NCBI GenBank assembly: GCA_030645955.1
Contig: JAUSMR010000112.1
Span: 1-64,000 of the forward strand
DNA from: Gallionella sp.
Lineage (GTDB): Bacteria > Pseudomonadota > Gammaproteobacteria > Burkholderiales > Gallionellaceae
DNA length: 64,000 bases
Direction of reading: 5' to 3'
Part shown: piece by piece, positions 1-9,373 of the stretch
Layout: each line of letters begins with the position of its first letter
Position numbering within the stretch: the first letter of the stretch is position 1
Translations under genes and position numbers: made by a program
The notes under the pieces: generated by a model
Databases searched by the model: none
Seen by the model: only the letters and a program-made list of their open reading frames with translations
What the model was told of the DNA's origin: nothing

Positions 1-1
1 G

Positions 2-553
2 AACGCCGCCGTGGAAGCGGCCCGCGCCGGAGAACAAGGCAGGGGCTTCGCCGTCGTGGCGGGCGAAGTGCGCAACCTGGCGCAACGCTCGGCCGCCGCT
101 GCCAAGGAAATCAAGACCCTGATCGGCGACTCGGTGAGCAAAGTGGAGGTCGGCTCCAGACAAGTGGACCAGGCCGGCGCGACCATGAGCGAAATCGTCC
201 AGGCGGTGAAACGCGTCACCGACATCATGGCCGAGATTGCCGCCGCCTCCAACGAACAGAGCGCGGGCATCGAACAGGTGAACCAGGCGATCATCCAGAT
301 GGACGAAGTGACCCAGCAGAATGCCGCGCTGGTCGAAGAAGCGGCAGCCGCCGCCGAATCATTGGAAGAACAAGCGATCAATCTGAAGGAAGCGATGCGT
401 ATATTCAAGCTGGATGCGGGCAGAGAAGGCACACGGACAGTCGCTGCTAATCGCGGCGTTTTGAAGCACGCTGCGGCTGCGATAGCTCCAGGGAAAAACC
501 GCAAGCTGGTTAAAGCCAACGATGATGAAGATGGCAACTGGAGGGAGTTTTAG
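2..553 (+). CDS. Methyl-accepting chemotaxis protein, C-terminal part (5' truncated by window)
   Basis: This is the cytoplasmic signalling end of a chemoreceptor that controls CheA through CheW. The reading frame is open from base 2, so the real start lies outside the window. The first residues ([20 protein letters not shown]) are the highly conserved hairpin tip of the MCP signalling domain. They are followed by the descending coiled-coil helix with heptad pattern, including a stretch near bases 250-380 that holds likely methylation sites ([12 protein letters not shown], then [16 protein letters not shown]). The last 45 residues are a basic and acidic tail with no obvious CheR-tethering pentapeptide. 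Transmembrane and ligand domains are not visible. The neighbours cheR, cheD and cheB fit, since all three act on receptors. Confidence 0.95.
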   Translation, partial: NAAVEAARAGEQGRGFAVVAGEVRNLAQRSAAAAKEIKTLIGDSVSKVEVGSRQVDQAGATMSEIVQAVKRVTDIMAEIAAASNEQSAGIEQVNQAIIQMDEVTQQNAALVEEAAAAAESLEEQAINLKEAMRIFKLDAGREGTRTVAANRGVLKHAAAAIAPGKNRKLVKANDDEDGNWREF

Positions 554-867
554 CCTCGCTAAATTTTTTTAGTCAATGTAGACTTGAACAAATGTAAACA
601 GGGTTGAATGTCCCGGCTGACGACAGGGATGCAACGCTTTCCAGCGTAGAAAAATCACTGGTGTTCATTCCTGCCCCAGCTTACGCGGCTAAATTTTGTT
701 GGGGCAGCAGTTGGACAGGATGAAAAAACCAGAATGTTTAGAGGTTAGCTTTAATCTCTTCGGATCGTCCCTTCTGCCCACCGGGTTTGCAGATGTAAAA
801 GTTTTTTGGAGGCAACACCCCGCGGCAAGCCGCGGGGTTATTTTTTTTACAAGCAATTCGGGATGCC
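554..867. other. Intergenic region between the MCP gene and cheR
   Basis: No convincing gene is present in these 314 bases. A 60-codon frame at 696-878 runs through the terminator and into cheR and is probably chance. An 8-bp stem (671-678 with 700-707, CTGCCCCA/TGGGGCAG) with a 21-base loop, followed by the strong hairpin at 818-837, suggests a structured transcript. I could not match it to a known riboswitch class. Confidence 0.5.
818..850 (+). terminator. Rho-independent terminator just upstream of cheR
   Basis: A perfect 9-bp GC-rich stem (CCCCGCGGC at 818-826, GCCGCGGGG at 829-837) with a two-base loop is followed by TTA and a run of T residues to 849. It probably ends transcription from the receptor gene. 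It finishes only about 18 bases before the cheR start codon, which leaves no room for a normal promoter between them. Confidence 0.85.
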
Positions 868-1743
868 ATGAGCGCTAACCTTCAGTCTGTCGATGGTCAT
901 GATCGTGAGTTTGTATTCACCAGGGAAAATTTCGAGCGTGTGTGCCAGCTGATTTACGAGCATGCCGGTATTTCGCTCAAGCCTTCCAAGCAGCATATGG
1001 TGTATAGCCGCCTGGCGCGCCGCCTGAGGGTGAATGGGCTGGATAATTTCAGGGATTATCTGGTGTTGCTGGAAAGCGGCAATAAGGATGAATGGGAGGC
1101 GTTCGTTAATTCGCTTACTACCAATCTGACCTCGTTTTTTCGTGAGCCGCATCATTTTCCGTTGCTGGCCGAACATGTCATCAAACAAAGGGTGCAGCAT
1201 CCTGTGTCATTGTGGTGTGCGGCAGCTTCCTCGGGCGAGGAACCGTATTCAATCGCCATGACTATCGTGGATGCCTACGGTAGTTTTACCCCCCCGGTTA
1301 CCATTGTCGCTTCCGACCTGGACACCAATGTGCTCGCCAAAGCGGAAGCGGGTGTTTATCCGATTGAGCGTATAGAGAAACTCTCTGAGGCTGTCGTGAA
1401 GCGTTTTTTTCTCAGAGGAACGGGAGCGCAGGCCGGTTTTGTGCGGGTAAGGCCGGAGTTGCGCGCCATGATTACATTTCGGCAGGTGAATTTGCTCAGT
1501 AATGACTGGCAGATACGCGGCCCGCTGGATGCGATTTTCTGCCGCAATGTAATGATTTACTTCGATAAGGAAACGCAGCTCAAAATCCTGCAACGATTTG
1601 CGCCATTGTTGCAACCGGACGGATTGGTCTTCGCGGGACATTCGGAAAGTTTTCATAATGCCGCGCACTTGTTCAAATTGCGCGGCAAAACGGTGTATGA
1701 ATTGGTAAAATCAAAACCTCGTGATCTTCATCAAGCCAAATAA
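868..1743 (+). CDS. cheR: Chemotaxis protein methyltransferase CheR
   Basis: CheR methylates glutamate side chains of chemoreceptors using S-adenosylmethionine, for sensory adaptation. The 291-residue product has the usual family length. The N-terminal helical CheR domain (about residues 15-95) ends in SFFREPHHF, and the Rossmann methyltransferase domain carries the SAM loop SGEEPYS (122-128) and the CRNVMIYF motif (225-232). The ATG at 868 gives a normal length, but no strong ribosome site precedes it; ATGs at 894 and 900 are alternatives because homology starts near FTRENFERV. cheD and cheB follow on the same strand, as in many betaproteobacteria. The terminator directly upstream is odd and could mean attenuation. 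Confidence 0.95.
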   Translation: MSANLQSVDGHDREFVFTRENFERVCQLIYEHAGISLKPSKQHMVYSRLARRLRVNGLDNFRDYLVLLESGNKDEWEAFVNSLTTNLTSFFREPHHFPLLAEHVIKQRVQHPVSLWCAAASSGEEPYSIAMTIVDAYGSFTPPVTIVASDLDTNVLAKAEAGVYPIERIEKLSEAVVKRFFLRGTGAQAGFVRVRPELRAMITFRQVNLLSNDWQIRGPLDAIFCRNVMIYFDKETQLKILQRFAPLLQPDGLVFAGHSESFHNAAHLFKLRGKTVYELVKSKPRDLHQAK

Positions 1744-1784
1744 ATTAATCGCCTTGATGCTTGGGCGGGAAGGGTTTTTCCAGT

Positions 1785-2399
1785 ATGGCTGAGCATGGCT
1801 TTGAGGAAGTTCTTTCGCCGCACCTGTATTTTGACCGTGAGCATAATGTCGAGGCGGCCAAGATATTGCCCGGTGAATATTACGCAACCGGTCGGGATAT
1901 GGTTTTGGTCACCGTGCTGGGTTCCTGCGTCTGTGCTTGCATACGCGACAGAACCAGCGGAATCGGCGGCATGAATCACTTCATGTTGCCGGAAAGCGGA
2001 CAGGATCGAAGCAATCCGCTCGGTGAGTCGGCGCGCTATGGCACTTATGCCATGGAAATACTGATCAACCAGTTGCTCAAAATGGGTGCAAAGCGCAGCA
2101 ATTTCGAAGCGAAAGTGTTCGGGGGCGCTTCGGTATTGCGCGGTTTTACCATCAATAATGTCGGCGAGCGTAATGCGGAGTTCGTGCAGCAGTTTCTCAA
2201 GACGGAAAAAATCTCTCTCGTTGCACAGGATTTGCTCAATATTTTTCCGCGCAAGGTGTACTACTTTCCTGCTACCGGACTGGTGAGAGTGAAGAACCTG
2301 AAACAGGTACATAACGATACGATCATTAGCCGCGAGGCCGAGTACAAAGCACGCCTGCATTATTCCAAGCTGGAAGGAGAAGTGGAGTTGTTTGATTGA
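1785..2399 (+). CDS. cheD: Chemoreceptor glutamine deamidase CheD
   Basis: CheD deamidates glutamine residues of chemoreceptors to methylatable glutamates. The 204-residue product has the family core: VLGSCV, which supplies the nucleophilic cysteine (Cys48), and GGMNHF, which supplies the catalytic histidine (His65). An upstream in-frame TTG at 1761 would add eight residues. The ATG at 1785 is preferred because a GGAAGG-like site lies about 11 bases before it and because homology starts only around LYFDREHN. It sits 41 bases after cheR and 61 bases before cheB, so the three are probably co-transcribed. Confidence 0.92.
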   Translation: MAEHGFEEVLSPHLYFDREHNVEAAKILPGEYYATGRDMVLVTVLGSCVCACIRDRTSGIGGMNHFMLPESGQDRSNPLGESARYGTYAMEILINQLLKMGAKRSNFEAKVFGGASVLRGFTINNVGERNAEFVQQFLKTEKISLVAQDLLNIFPRKVYYFPATGLVRVKNLKQVHNDTIISREAEYKARLHYSKLEGEVELFD

Positions 2400-2460
2400 T
2401 CGGGAAGTATGCGACGGGGTATAAAAACGGCTTGCAGGTGTACCGGTTTGCCAGGTAAAA

Positions 2461-3555
2461 GTGAACATGAAAACTCGTAAAATCAAGGTGCTGGTGGTTG
2501 ATGATTCAGCGCTGATTCGTAGCGTGATGAAAGAGATTATCAATCGCGAAAATGATATGGAGTGCGTGGGCGCGGCTCCTGATCCGCTGGTCGCGCGCGA
2601 GATGATCAAGTCGCTCAATCCGGATGTGCTGACGCTGGATGTGGAAATGCCCAAGATGGACGGGCTGGATTTTCTGGAAAGGCTGATGCGCCTGCGCCCG
2701 ATGCCGGTATTGATGGTTTCCACGCTGACGGAGCGCGGCTCAGACATTACCTTTCGCGCACTGGAATTGGGAGCGGTGGATTTTATTGCCAAGCCGAAAC
2801 TGGATATTGCGCGGGGCATGGAGGAGTATGCCATCGAGATTGCCGACAAGATCCGGGCTACCGCACAGGCGCGTGTGCATAAAACAGCCGCTGAGTCCGT
2901 AGTCCAGGAAAAATTTTCCGCAGATGCGATTTTGCCCAGTGTCGCCGGGCGGTTCTCTTCCACCGAGAAACTGATCATCATCGGCGCATCAACTGGCGGA
3001 ACCGAGGCGATAAAAGAGATTCTGATTGGATTGCCGGCGGATGCGCCGGGCGTTCTGGTGGCACAGCACATGCCGGAGCATTTTACCAAGTCGTTTGCGG
3101 ACCGGTTGAACACACTGTGCAAAATTTCGGTCAAAGAGGCGGAACATAACGAGCGGATATTGCCGGGACATGCTTATATTGCCCCGGGGCACTCGCATTT
3201 ACTGCTCAAGCGTAGCGGCGCGAATTATATGACCAAGCTGGATCAGGGGGAGCTGGTGAATCGTCATCGCCCGTCGGTTGATGTGCTGTTTCGTTCGGCG
3301 GCCAATGTCGCCGGTGCCAATGCGCTTGGTGTCATTCTCACCGGCATGGGGAAAGACGGCGTGCAGGGCATGCTGGAAATGAAGCAGGCCGGTTCTTACA
3401 CCATTGCGCAAGATGAGGCGAGCTGCGTGGTTTTTGGTATGCCGAAGGAAGCGATTGCTGCGGGCGGCGTGTGCGAAGTGTTGCCGTTGCAGAATATTTC
3501 GCGCCGTGCTCTGGAATACCTTACATCGCAAAGCGGCAAAAGCAGCCGGATTTAA
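2461..3555 (+). CDS. cheB: Chemotaxis response regulator protein-glutamate methylesterase CheB
   Basis: CheB removes methyl groups from receptors and is activated through phosphorylation by CheA. The N-terminal receiver domain shows the acidic pair VVDDS and the phosphoacceptor aspartate in [12 protein letters not shown] (residue 60 from the GTG start). A linker follows, then the esterase domain with catalytic serine in [10 protein letters not shown] (about 177), histidine in AQHMPEHF (about 203) and aspartate in LTGMGKDG. The length (364) is typical. The GTG at 2461 has AGG five bases upstream; the ATG at 2467 is an equally possible start and changes only two residues. It closes the chemotaxis cluster in this window. 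Confidence 0.96.
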   Translation: MNMKTRKIKVLVVDDSALIRSVMKEIINRENDMECVGAAPDPLVAREMIKSLNPDVLTLDVEMPKMDGLDFLERLMRLRPMPVLMVSTLTERGSDITFRALELGAVDFIAKPKLDIARGMEEYAIEIADKIRATAQARVHKTAAESVVQEKFSADAILPSVAGRFSSTEKLIIIGASTGGTEAIKEILIGLPADAPGVLVAQHMPEHFTKSFADRLNTLCKISVKEAEHNERILPGHAYIAPGHSHLLLKRSGANYMTKLDQGELVNRHRPSVDVLFRSAANVAGANALGVILTGMGKDGVQGMLEMKQAGSYTIAQDEASCVVFGMPKEAIAAGGVCEVLPLQNISRRALEYLTSQSGKSSRI

Positions 3556-3617
3556 CATCGCCAAATTTGTCATGCTGGCTAATTGTGCGGTCAGGCGCGG
3601 ACGGCTACAATGCCGCC

Positions 3618-4178
3618 ATGCCTGATTTCAATCTGACCCATCACTTTCTGATCGCCATGCCCGCCATGCAGGAGGGTGTGTTTGCCGGCACGCTGACATA
3701 CATATGCGAGCACAACGAAAACGGTGCCTTGGGCATTGTGGTGAATCGTCCAATCAGTCTTACGCTGGGCGAAATGTTCGATCAAATCAATATCTCGCTG
3801 CATCAGCCCAAGCTCGCGAGGTTGCCGGTGCATTTTGGCGGGCCGGTGCAAACCGAGCGAGGCTTCGTTTTGCACGACACGCCGGGGAATTGGGAGTCCA
3901 CGCTACACATCAACGATAAACTGGCACTGACCACATCCAAAGACATACTCGAAGCGATGGGAGAAGGGCGGGGGCCGCGCAATGTGATTGTCACACTGGG
4001 CTATGCGGGCTGGGACCAGGGGCAGCTGGAGCATGAAATAACCGAGAACATCTGGCTGACCGTGCCGGCCTCTGAACACATCCTGTTCGACCTGCCGCCG
4101 GATGAGCGCCTGCCCGCGGCGATGGCGCTGCTCGGCGTGGACTATGCCTCGCTGGTCGATAATGCCGGACATGCCTGA
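3618..4178 (+). CDS. yqgE: YqgE/AlgH family protein (UPF0301)
   Basis: This is a member of a conserved proteobacterial family of unclear biochemical function; AlgH was first linked to alginate regulation in Pseudomonas. The 186-residue product starts [15 protein letters not shown] and carries the signature segments [10 protein letters not shown] and [16 protein letters not shown]. The frame stays open upstream to 3471, but the ATG at 3618 gives the family's standard start and length. The stop overlaps the start of ruvX by 8 bases, an arrangement (yqgE-ruvX) conserved in many proteobacteria, which supports co-expression with ruvX and the pyr genes. Confidence 0.93.
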   Translation: MPDFNLTHHFLIAMPAMQEGVFAGTLTYICEHNENGALGIVVNRPISLTLGEMFDQINISLHQPKLARLPVHFGGPVQTERGFVLHDTPGNWESTLHINDKLALTTSKDILEAMGEGRGPRNVIVTLGYAGWDQGQLEHEITENIWLTVPASEHILFDLPPDERLPAAMALLGVDYASLVDNAGHA

Positions 4179-4641
4179 GGAGGCAGTCATACACGCACCG
4201 GCTTTCGCCGCTCAGGGCACGCTCCTCGCATTCGATTTTGGCACCAGACGTATCGGCGTCGCGGTCGGCAACACCCTGTTGCGCCGCGCCAATCCGCTGA
4301 CCACCGTCGATAACGAAAAAACTGACGCACGCTTCGCCAAAATCGCGGCCTTGCTGGCCGAATGGCAGCCGTGCGGGCTGGTAGTGGGTCTGCCTAGCAA
4401 TGACGACGGCACGCCGCATGAGCTGACCGCATTGTGCCGCCGCTTTGCCAACCGCCTCAAGGGGCGGTTCAATTTGCCGGTGATATTGGTCGATGAGCGT
4501 TATACTTCGCTTGCTGCAAGCACAGCTTTGAACGAACAGGGCATCCACGGCAGGGAGCAAAAAGCCCTGATCGACCAATATGCCGCGCAGCAGATTTTGC
4601 AGGCGTATTTTGATGAACCCGCAGCGGGACTGATCGCATGA
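4171..4641 (+). CDS. ruvX: Putative pre-16S rRNA nuclease / Holliday junction resolvase-like RuvX (YqgF)
   Basis: YqgF proteins have an RNase H-like fold and are implicated in 16S rRNA 5'-end maturation; a Holliday-junction role was proposed earlier. The motif [15 protein letters not shown] provides the first acidic residue, [12 protein letters not shown] the phosphate-binding loop, and [10 protein letters not shown] the second acidic site. From ATG 4171 the protein has 156 residues, close to the family norm. ATG 4162 is an alternative. The gene overlaps yqgE by 8 bases, and its TGA forms an ATGA overlap with a short frame that leads into pyrB. Confidence 0.93.
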   Translation: MPEEAVIHAPAFAAQGTLLAFDFGTRRIGVAVGNTLLRRANPLTTVDNEKTDARFAKIAALLAEWQPCGLVVGLPSNDDGTPHELTALCRRFANRLKGRFNLPVILVDERYTSLAASTALNEQGIHGREQKALIDQYAAQQILQAYFDEPAAGLIA

Positions 4642-4796
4642 ACCTGAATAATGAGTGGAGCAAATTTCGCGAAAAAGAATTTCAGCCACGGATTGACACG
4701 GATGAAAACGAGTTCTTCCTGGATGCACTCTCAATAATGAATGGCCTTGTCCGTGCAAATCCGTGTTCATCTGTGGCTTGTGAGGTTTTAGAATGA
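4638..4796 (+). CDS. Short 52-codon frame joining ruvX to pyrB by ATGA overlaps
   Basis: This frame starts at ATG 4638 inside the ruvX stop (ATGA) and ends at TGA 4796, which overlaps the pyrB start at 4793 (again ATGA). The predicted product begins [16 protein letters not shown]. From about residue 16 it runs through the inverted repeat at 4684-4778, so much of it is repeat-encoded. I recognise no domain. In several betaproteobacteria this position holds pyrR; here nothing resembling PyrR is present. It may be a translational coupler, the stub of a lost gene, or chance. Confidence 0.35.
   Translation: MNLNNEWSKFREKEFQPRIDTDENEFFLDALSIMNGLVRANPCSSVACEVLE
4684..4778. repeat. Dispersed inverted repeat, GCCAC-AGATGAACACGGAT family, copy 1
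   Basis: The left arm (4684-4703) and the reverse complement of the right arm (4759-4778) match at 17 of 20 positions and enclose about 55 bases. A related element lies at 50204-50347, downstream of aroB. The transcript could fold into a long hairpin just before pyrB. Confidence 0.8.
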
Positions 4797-5746
4797 AAAA
4801 TCCGCAACTCAACAAAAATGGTGAACTCCAGCACTTGCTGACCACCGAGGGCTTGCCGGCCGGCATCGTGCGCAATATTCTCGACCGCGCCGCAACCTTC
4901 CTCGATGTTGCCGAAGGGCACGAGATCAAAAAAGTGCCGCTGCTGCACGGCAAGTCGGTGTTCAACGTATTCTTCGAAAACAGCACGCGCACCCGCACCA
5001 CTTTCGAGATCGCCGCCAAGCGGCTGTCGGCGGATGTGGTCAACCTCAACATCGGCTCCTCTTCCACCAGCAAGGGCGAGACGCTGCTGGATACCGTGGA
5101 CAACTTGTGCGCGATGCACGCTGACATGTTCGTGGTGCGCCACGCGCCAAGCGGCGCGGCGCATTTCATCGCCCGGCATGTCGCGCCGGATGTGCATGTC
5201 ATCAACGCCGGCGACGGCCGCCATGCCCATCCCACGCAGGCGTTGCTGGACATGTTCACGATCCGCCACTACAAGAAAGAATTCCACAACCTGCGCGTGG
5301 CAATCGTCGGCGACATCCTGCATTCGCGCGTGGCGCGCTCGCAGATCCACGCGCTGACCACACTCGGCGTGCCGGAAATACGCGTCATCGCCCCCAAGAC
5401 GCTGCTCCCGGCAATGGTGGCAAATCTCGGTGTGCAGATATATCACGACATGGTGCAAGGCTTGCGCGACGTGGACGTGGTGCTTATGCTGCGTTTGCAG
5501 CACGAGCGCATGCAGGGCGCGGCGCTGCCTTCCGCGCAGGAATACTTCAAGTACTACGGCCTTACCGAAGAAAAGCTGGCGCGCGCCAAACCGGATGCGA
5601 TCGTGATGCATCCCGGGCCGATGAATCGCGGCATCGAAATCGACTCACGCGTCGCCGACGGCGCGCATTCGGTGATCCTGTCGCAAGTGACATTCGGCAT
5701 TGCGGTGCGCATGGCGGTGATGAGCATGCTGGCGGGGAACAAATGA
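4793..5746 (+). CDS. pyrB: Aspartate carbamoyltransferase catalytic chain
   Basis: PyrB condenses carbamoyl phosphate with aspartate in the first committed step of pyrimidine synthesis. The 317-residue chain carries the carbamoyl-phosphate loop [10 protein letters not shown], the SSTSKGE loop and the HPTQALLD motif. The ATG at 4793 overlaps the stop of a short upstream frame, and the TGA overlaps the start of the next gene (ATGA), so translation is probably coupled. The partner gene encodes a dihydroorotase-like protein without metal ligands. In Pseudomonas-type enzymes such an inactive PyrC' is needed to assemble the active ATCase dodecamer, so PyrB here is probably of that class. No pyrI regulatory chain is adjacent. 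Confidence 0.96.
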   Translation: MKNPQLNKNGELQHLLTTEGLPAGIVRNILDRAATFLDVAEGHEIKKVPLLHGKSVFNVFFENSTRTRTTFEIAAKRLSADVVNLNIGSSSTSKGETLLDTVDNLCAMHADMFVVRHAPSGAAHFIARHVAPDVHVINAGDGRHAHPTQALLDMFTIRHYKKEFHNLRVAIVGDILHSRVARSQIHALTTLGVPEIRVIAPKTLLPAMVANLGVQIYHDMVQGLRDVDVVLMLRLQHERMQGAALPSAQEYFKYYGLTEEKLARAKPDAIVMHPGPMNRGIEIDSRVADGAHSVILSQVTFGIAVRMAVMSMLAGNK

Positions 5747-7017
5747 ATATCTATATCAGGAACGGGCGGCTGATCGACCCTAAAAACAGTATCGATGCAG
5801 TGTGCGATGTGTTCATTGCGGCAGGCAAAATCGCGGCGCTAGGCGCGGCTCCGGGCGGTTTCGTCGCAGACAAGGTGATCGATGCGAGCGGGCTGGTGGT
5901 CGCACCCGGACTGATAGACCTTGCCGCACGGCTGCGCGAACCGGGTTATGAATATATGGCGACGCTGGAATCGGAGATGGATGCGGCAGTGGCGGGCGGC
6001 ATCACCAGTCTCGCTTGCCCGCCGGACACCGAACCGCCGCTGGACGAACCGGGCCTGGTGGAAATGCTCAAGCACCGCGCCAGAAATCTGAATCAGGCGC
6101 ATGTCTATCCGGTCGGCGCGCTGACTACCGGGCTGAAAGGGCAGGAATTGACCGAGATGGCGGAGCTGGAGGATGCGGGGTGCGTGGCATTCAGCCAGGC
6201 CGATGCGCCGCTCACCGATACGCGCGTATTGCTGCGCGCGATGCAATATGCCGCCACGTTTGGATTCAGCGTATGGCTGCGCCCGCAGGACAGTTTCCTC
6301 TCCAAGGACGGCGTGGCGCACGACGGCGAAGTGGCGACCCGCTGCGGCCTGCCCGCCATCCCGGTATGCGCCGAGACCATTGCGCTCTCGACCATGCTGG
6401 CGCTGGCGCAAGAGACCGGCGCGAAGCTGCATATCTGCCGCATCTCCAGTGCGGCAGGCGTGGACATGATCCGCGCGGCGAAGCAGCAAGGGCTGGCGGT
6501 GACCTGCGATGTCTCGATGAACCACGTGCACCTGTCGGAAATGGACATCGGCTTTTTCGACCCGAATTGCCATCTGGTTCCACCGCTGCGCAGCCTGCGC
6601 GACCGAGCCGCGTTGCGTGCCGGATTGCTGGACGGCACGATAGACGCGATCTGCTCCAACCACGCGCCGGTCGACGAGGATGCCAAGCAGTTGCCGTTCG
6701 CCGAAGCGGAAGCGGGCGCGACCGGCTTGGAATTGCTGCTGCCGCTGGTGCTGAAGTGGGCGCAACAGGAAAATCTCGCACTGTCTGGAGCGCTCGCCAA
6801 GGCCACGCTGCAACCCGCGCAGATACTGGGTCTGGATGCAGGGCATTTGAGCGTCGGCGCGGTCGCCGATGTGTGCGTGTTTGATCCCGAAGCGTACTGG
6901 AAAGTCGAACCGGCCGCGTTGAAGAGCCAGGGCAAGAACACGCCGTTCACCGGTTTCGAAGTGCAGGGCAGGGTGCGCTATACGCTGGTCGATGGACAGA
7001 TCGTTTATCAAGGCTAG
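5743..7017 (+). CDS. pyrC': Dihydroorotase-like protein lacking metal-binding residues (PyrC'/PyrX type)
   Basis: This 424-residue protein belongs to the long (type I) dihydroorotase family of amidohydrolases, but the catalytic site is gone. Where active enzymes have the H-x-H metal pair before LREPG, this one reads [10 protein letters not shown]. The usual TDHAPH segment is SNHAPV, the carboxylate region FSDDG is FSQADAP, and the histidine of the HISS-type motif is arginine (CRISS). By analogy with Pseudomonas PyrC', it probably serves as a structural partner of PyrB rather than as an enzyme; that is inference. It overlaps pyrB by 4 bases. A catalytic pyrC would have to lie elsewhere in the genome. 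Confidence 0.9.
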   Translation: MNIYIRNGRLIDPKNSIDAVCDVFIAAGKIAALGAAPGGFVADKVIDASGLVVAPGLIDLAARLREPGYEYMATLESEMDAAVAGGITSLACPPDTEPPLDEPGLVEMLKHRARNLNQAHVYPVGALTTGLKGQELTEMAELEDAGCVAFSQADAPLTDTRVLLRAMQYAATFGFSVWLRPQDSFLSKDGVAHDGEVATRCGLPAIPVCAETIALSTMLALAQETGAKLHICRISSAAGVDMIRAAKQQGLAVTCDVSMNHVHLSEMDIGFFDPNCHLVPPLRSLRDRAALRAGLLDGTIDAICSNHAPVDEDAKQLPFAEAEAGATGLELLLPLVLKWAQQENLALSGALAKATLQPAQILGLDAGHLSVGAVADVCVFDPEAYWKVEPAALKSQGKNTPFTGFEVQGRVRYTLVDGQIVYQG

Positions 7018-7047
7018 CATCGTTTATTCATGAAATCGCACTGAATC

Positions 7048-7534
<487 letters not shown>

Positions 7535-7691
7535 GGAGCACTGCGCACAGCCTGTCCTGGCGCGACTGCATTAACCAACCGCGCGTAGCATGAACCAATC
7601 TCTTGCTCAAGCTGGCAAGCAACGCGATGTAACGAAGGTGCTTATAGAGTTGGCCATAAATAGTGTGCCTCCTACAAAGTCAAAATAATTC

Positions 7692-8023
7692 GACTCCGGT
7701 ACTTTTGGTCAGAACAGCGGGCACTACGCGTCCTGGCCAGAAAGCGCATGCAGCTGGTGCGCAGCCGCACCAGCCACATACTTGCCATCGAGAACATCGT
7801 GGCGCGCCAACGGGCGATGAAGATCAACTGCAACCAGGTCAAGCGGCTGACGGCGGACGAGGTGGATCAAATGGGGCTGCCAATGGACGTTGCACTGGCG
7901 GTCAAGAGCAACCTCGCGGTCATCATCACGCTTAACGCGCAAATCGACCTGCTGGAAAAGCGCTTGCAAGAAAAAATAGGAGAGAAGAGACCTTCAGAGA
8001 CCTTAGGGACGGAGCCCAATTGA
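7692..8023 (+). pseudogene. IS110-family transposase remnant, internal fragment
   Basis: In one frame, bases 7692-8000 read YFWSEQRALRVLARKRMQLV and then a helical segment ending LNAQIDLLEKRLQEK. This resembles the middle of IS110/IS1111-type transposases, between the DEDD catalytic domain and the C-terminal domain. Both the DEDD part and the C-terminal serine-containing part are missing, and the frame runs into a REP-like repeat at 7996. An ATG at 7748 could open a 91-codon frame, but a functional product is unlikely. It marks past insertion-sequence activity in this strip. Confidence 0.65.
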
Positions 8024-8062
8024 TTTTGCGAAAAGAATGAGGCTCCGTCCTCATGTGATTTT
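7996..8062. repeat. REP-like direct repeat, copy A
   Basis: About 65 bases starting AGAGACCTTAGGGACGGAGC recur nearly identically at 9016-9095. Within the copy, GGGACGGAGCC (8006-8016) faces GGCTCCGTCC(T) (8041-8051) to form a hairpin. The two copies bracket about 950 bases that include a truB fragment and a small periplasmic protein gene. Confidence 0.85.
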
Positions 8063-8264
8063 CCAACTGCATCTGGATGCCATACAAATCAAACGATTGG
8101 CGCAAGGTCAGCGATTGGCGCTGGATACCGGGCTGCCGGACGGCAGGGTTAGCCTGTACGGTCCACAGGGATTCATCGGAATTGGACTGCTGCAAGGCCG
8201 CCGCCTCGCCCCGGAACGGTTATTATCCGGCGTGGCAAAACAAGCCGCAACCAGTTTGCCGTAG
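8050..8264 (+). pseudogene. Displaced 3' fragment of a truB-like gene (tRNA pseudouridine 55 synthase C-terminus)
   Basis: The frame that ends at 8264 encodes about 70 residues resembling the C-terminal PUA-like end of TruB: an LAQGQRLALDTG segment, then GLPDGRVSLYGPQGFIGIG and GRRLAPERLL. The catalytic domain is absent. Upstream sequence is a REP-like repeat, and the usual neighbours (rbfA, rpsO) are not present. It is therefore probably a truncated copy carried here with mobile or repeat DNA. The frame is still open, which suggests a fairly recent event. The assignment rests on motif memory, not on an alignment. Confidence 0.55.
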
Positions 8265-8311
8265 CAACGTTTCCGAGAATATCACTATCGTAAGGCCGAC
8301 AGATCAATACA

Positions 8312-8632
8312 TCATTTTGCTACTGTCTGCCTGGAAAACCCCAATTCAACCGTGATGGCGTCGCCGTTCTTCAGGTCTCCGATAGAGGCAGGCGGAAAAT
8401 GCAGCAGCATATCGGGGACACTGCTTTTCAGCGTCAGCATGCCTTTTTCATGGTCGATATTGGCAACAGTACCTGACATCTTGTGCCTTCCCATCATCAT
8501 GGACTTCATTTTTTCCATCTTTTCATGGTCTGCCTTAGGCGCACCATAATCAGTAAAGTGTTCTGCCCAAACAGGCGCGGCGAAATTGGCCGCAACCAAC
8601 CCGCTAATCAGTAATAGCGAGATTTTTTTCAT
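8312..8632 (-). CDS. Small exported protein of unknown function, possible OB-fold/CusF-like
   Basis: This is a 106-residue protein with a clear signal peptide (MKKISLLLISGLVAANFAAPVWA, cut probably after VWA). The mature part is rich in His, Met and Lys (GAPKADHEKMEKMKSMMMGRH), followed by a beta-rich region with GTVANIDHEKGMLTLKS and LHFPPASIGDLKNGD. The length and the pattern of a short barrel after a Met/His-rich stretch recall periplasmic CusF-like metal-binding proteins, but this is only a suggestion. The start at 8632 is chosen because AAAGGAG lies 6 to 12 bases before it; the frame is open farther upstream. It is monocistronic, on the strand opposite to its neighbours. Confidence 0.8.
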   Translation of the reverse strand: MKKISLLLISGLVAANFAAPVWAEHFTDYGAPKADHEKMEKMKSMMMGRHKMSGTVANIDHEKGMLTLKSSVPDMLLHFPPASIGDLKNGDAITVELGFSRQTVAK

Positions 8633-9373
8633 GATTATTCTCCTTTGGTTAGTTATACATAAATACTCATCTTGCATTCCAGCGTATCGACGGCAAGAAT
8701 TACCGCAAAAAAGGGGAAACTGAATACATTCATCCATGAACTCGCCCACGGCATCTTCAGAATTACGCCTTGCCTCAGTATGAGTTTCTGATACTCCTAA
8801 AGCTTTGGGTGCAAGTGTTGACTAAAGTTCCATATATGCGCACTAAGGTGAAGCCTGTATTTCGCCAGGGTTGAAACCTTATTGGGAGTGCAAACCTCGG
8901 CCTGTTCCCAATTTCTCCAAACGGCTGCTGCGCAGCAGCCGGGCACCCACCGGCCTATCCTTGCGGGTAAATGCGCCCTCAGGCAAGCGGCGCAAGGTAT
9001 TAAACCTGCTGAAAAAGAGACCTTAGGGACGGAGCCCAATTGATTTTGCGGAAAGAATGAGGCTCCGTCCCCATGTGATTCGTCCCCATGTGATTTTCAC
9101 AATTGGACACGAAGCGGCACCAACGTTCTTCAGGGGCGGCAAAGCCGCCAGGGCAAAAGCAGAGCACAGCTGATCGCTTGATCCTGATGGGTGACTGGCG
9201 CGATTCGTTCGCAGCCATATATTGAAAAAACGGGTGCGGTTCAGCAACTGCAACGGGGATGATGGAAGATTTAAAAACGGCGGCTGTTGCCGCCATGGAT
9301 TTGTTTATTCGCTTGACGCAGGTTGGCTAATGGGTGCCCCTTTTTGCTGGTACGCTTGGTGAAGCGACGCGAC
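8633..9373. other. Gene-poor stretch in the accessory strip
   Basis: Apart from the second REP-like copy at 9016-9095, I see no gene in these 741 bases. Several frames of 60-100 codons exist on the minus strand but lack recognisable motifs and ribosome sites. Short inverted repeats (for example near 8929-8940, GCTGCTGCGCAGCAGC) are present. It looks like decayed or relic DNA. Confidence 0.5.
9016..9095. repeat. REP-like direct repeat, copy B
   Basis: This is the second copy of the repeat at 7996. The hairpin arms are perfect here: GGGACGGAGCC at 9026-9036 and GGCTCCGTCCC at 9061-9071. The copy ends with a tandem duplication of CGTCCCCATGTGATT (9066-9080 and 9081-9095), typical of a replication or transposition slip at a REP unit. 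Confidence 0.85.

Noticed and set aside
696..878. 60-codon frame upstream of cheR
   Set aside because: It passes through the terminator hairpin and T-run, overlaps the cheR start and has no family resemblance.
1731..3134. 467-codon open frame on the minus strand across cheD and cheB
   Set aside because: It is fully antisense to well-supported genes and shows low-complexity Ser/Arg-rich sequence without a domain; a shadow of GC codon bias.
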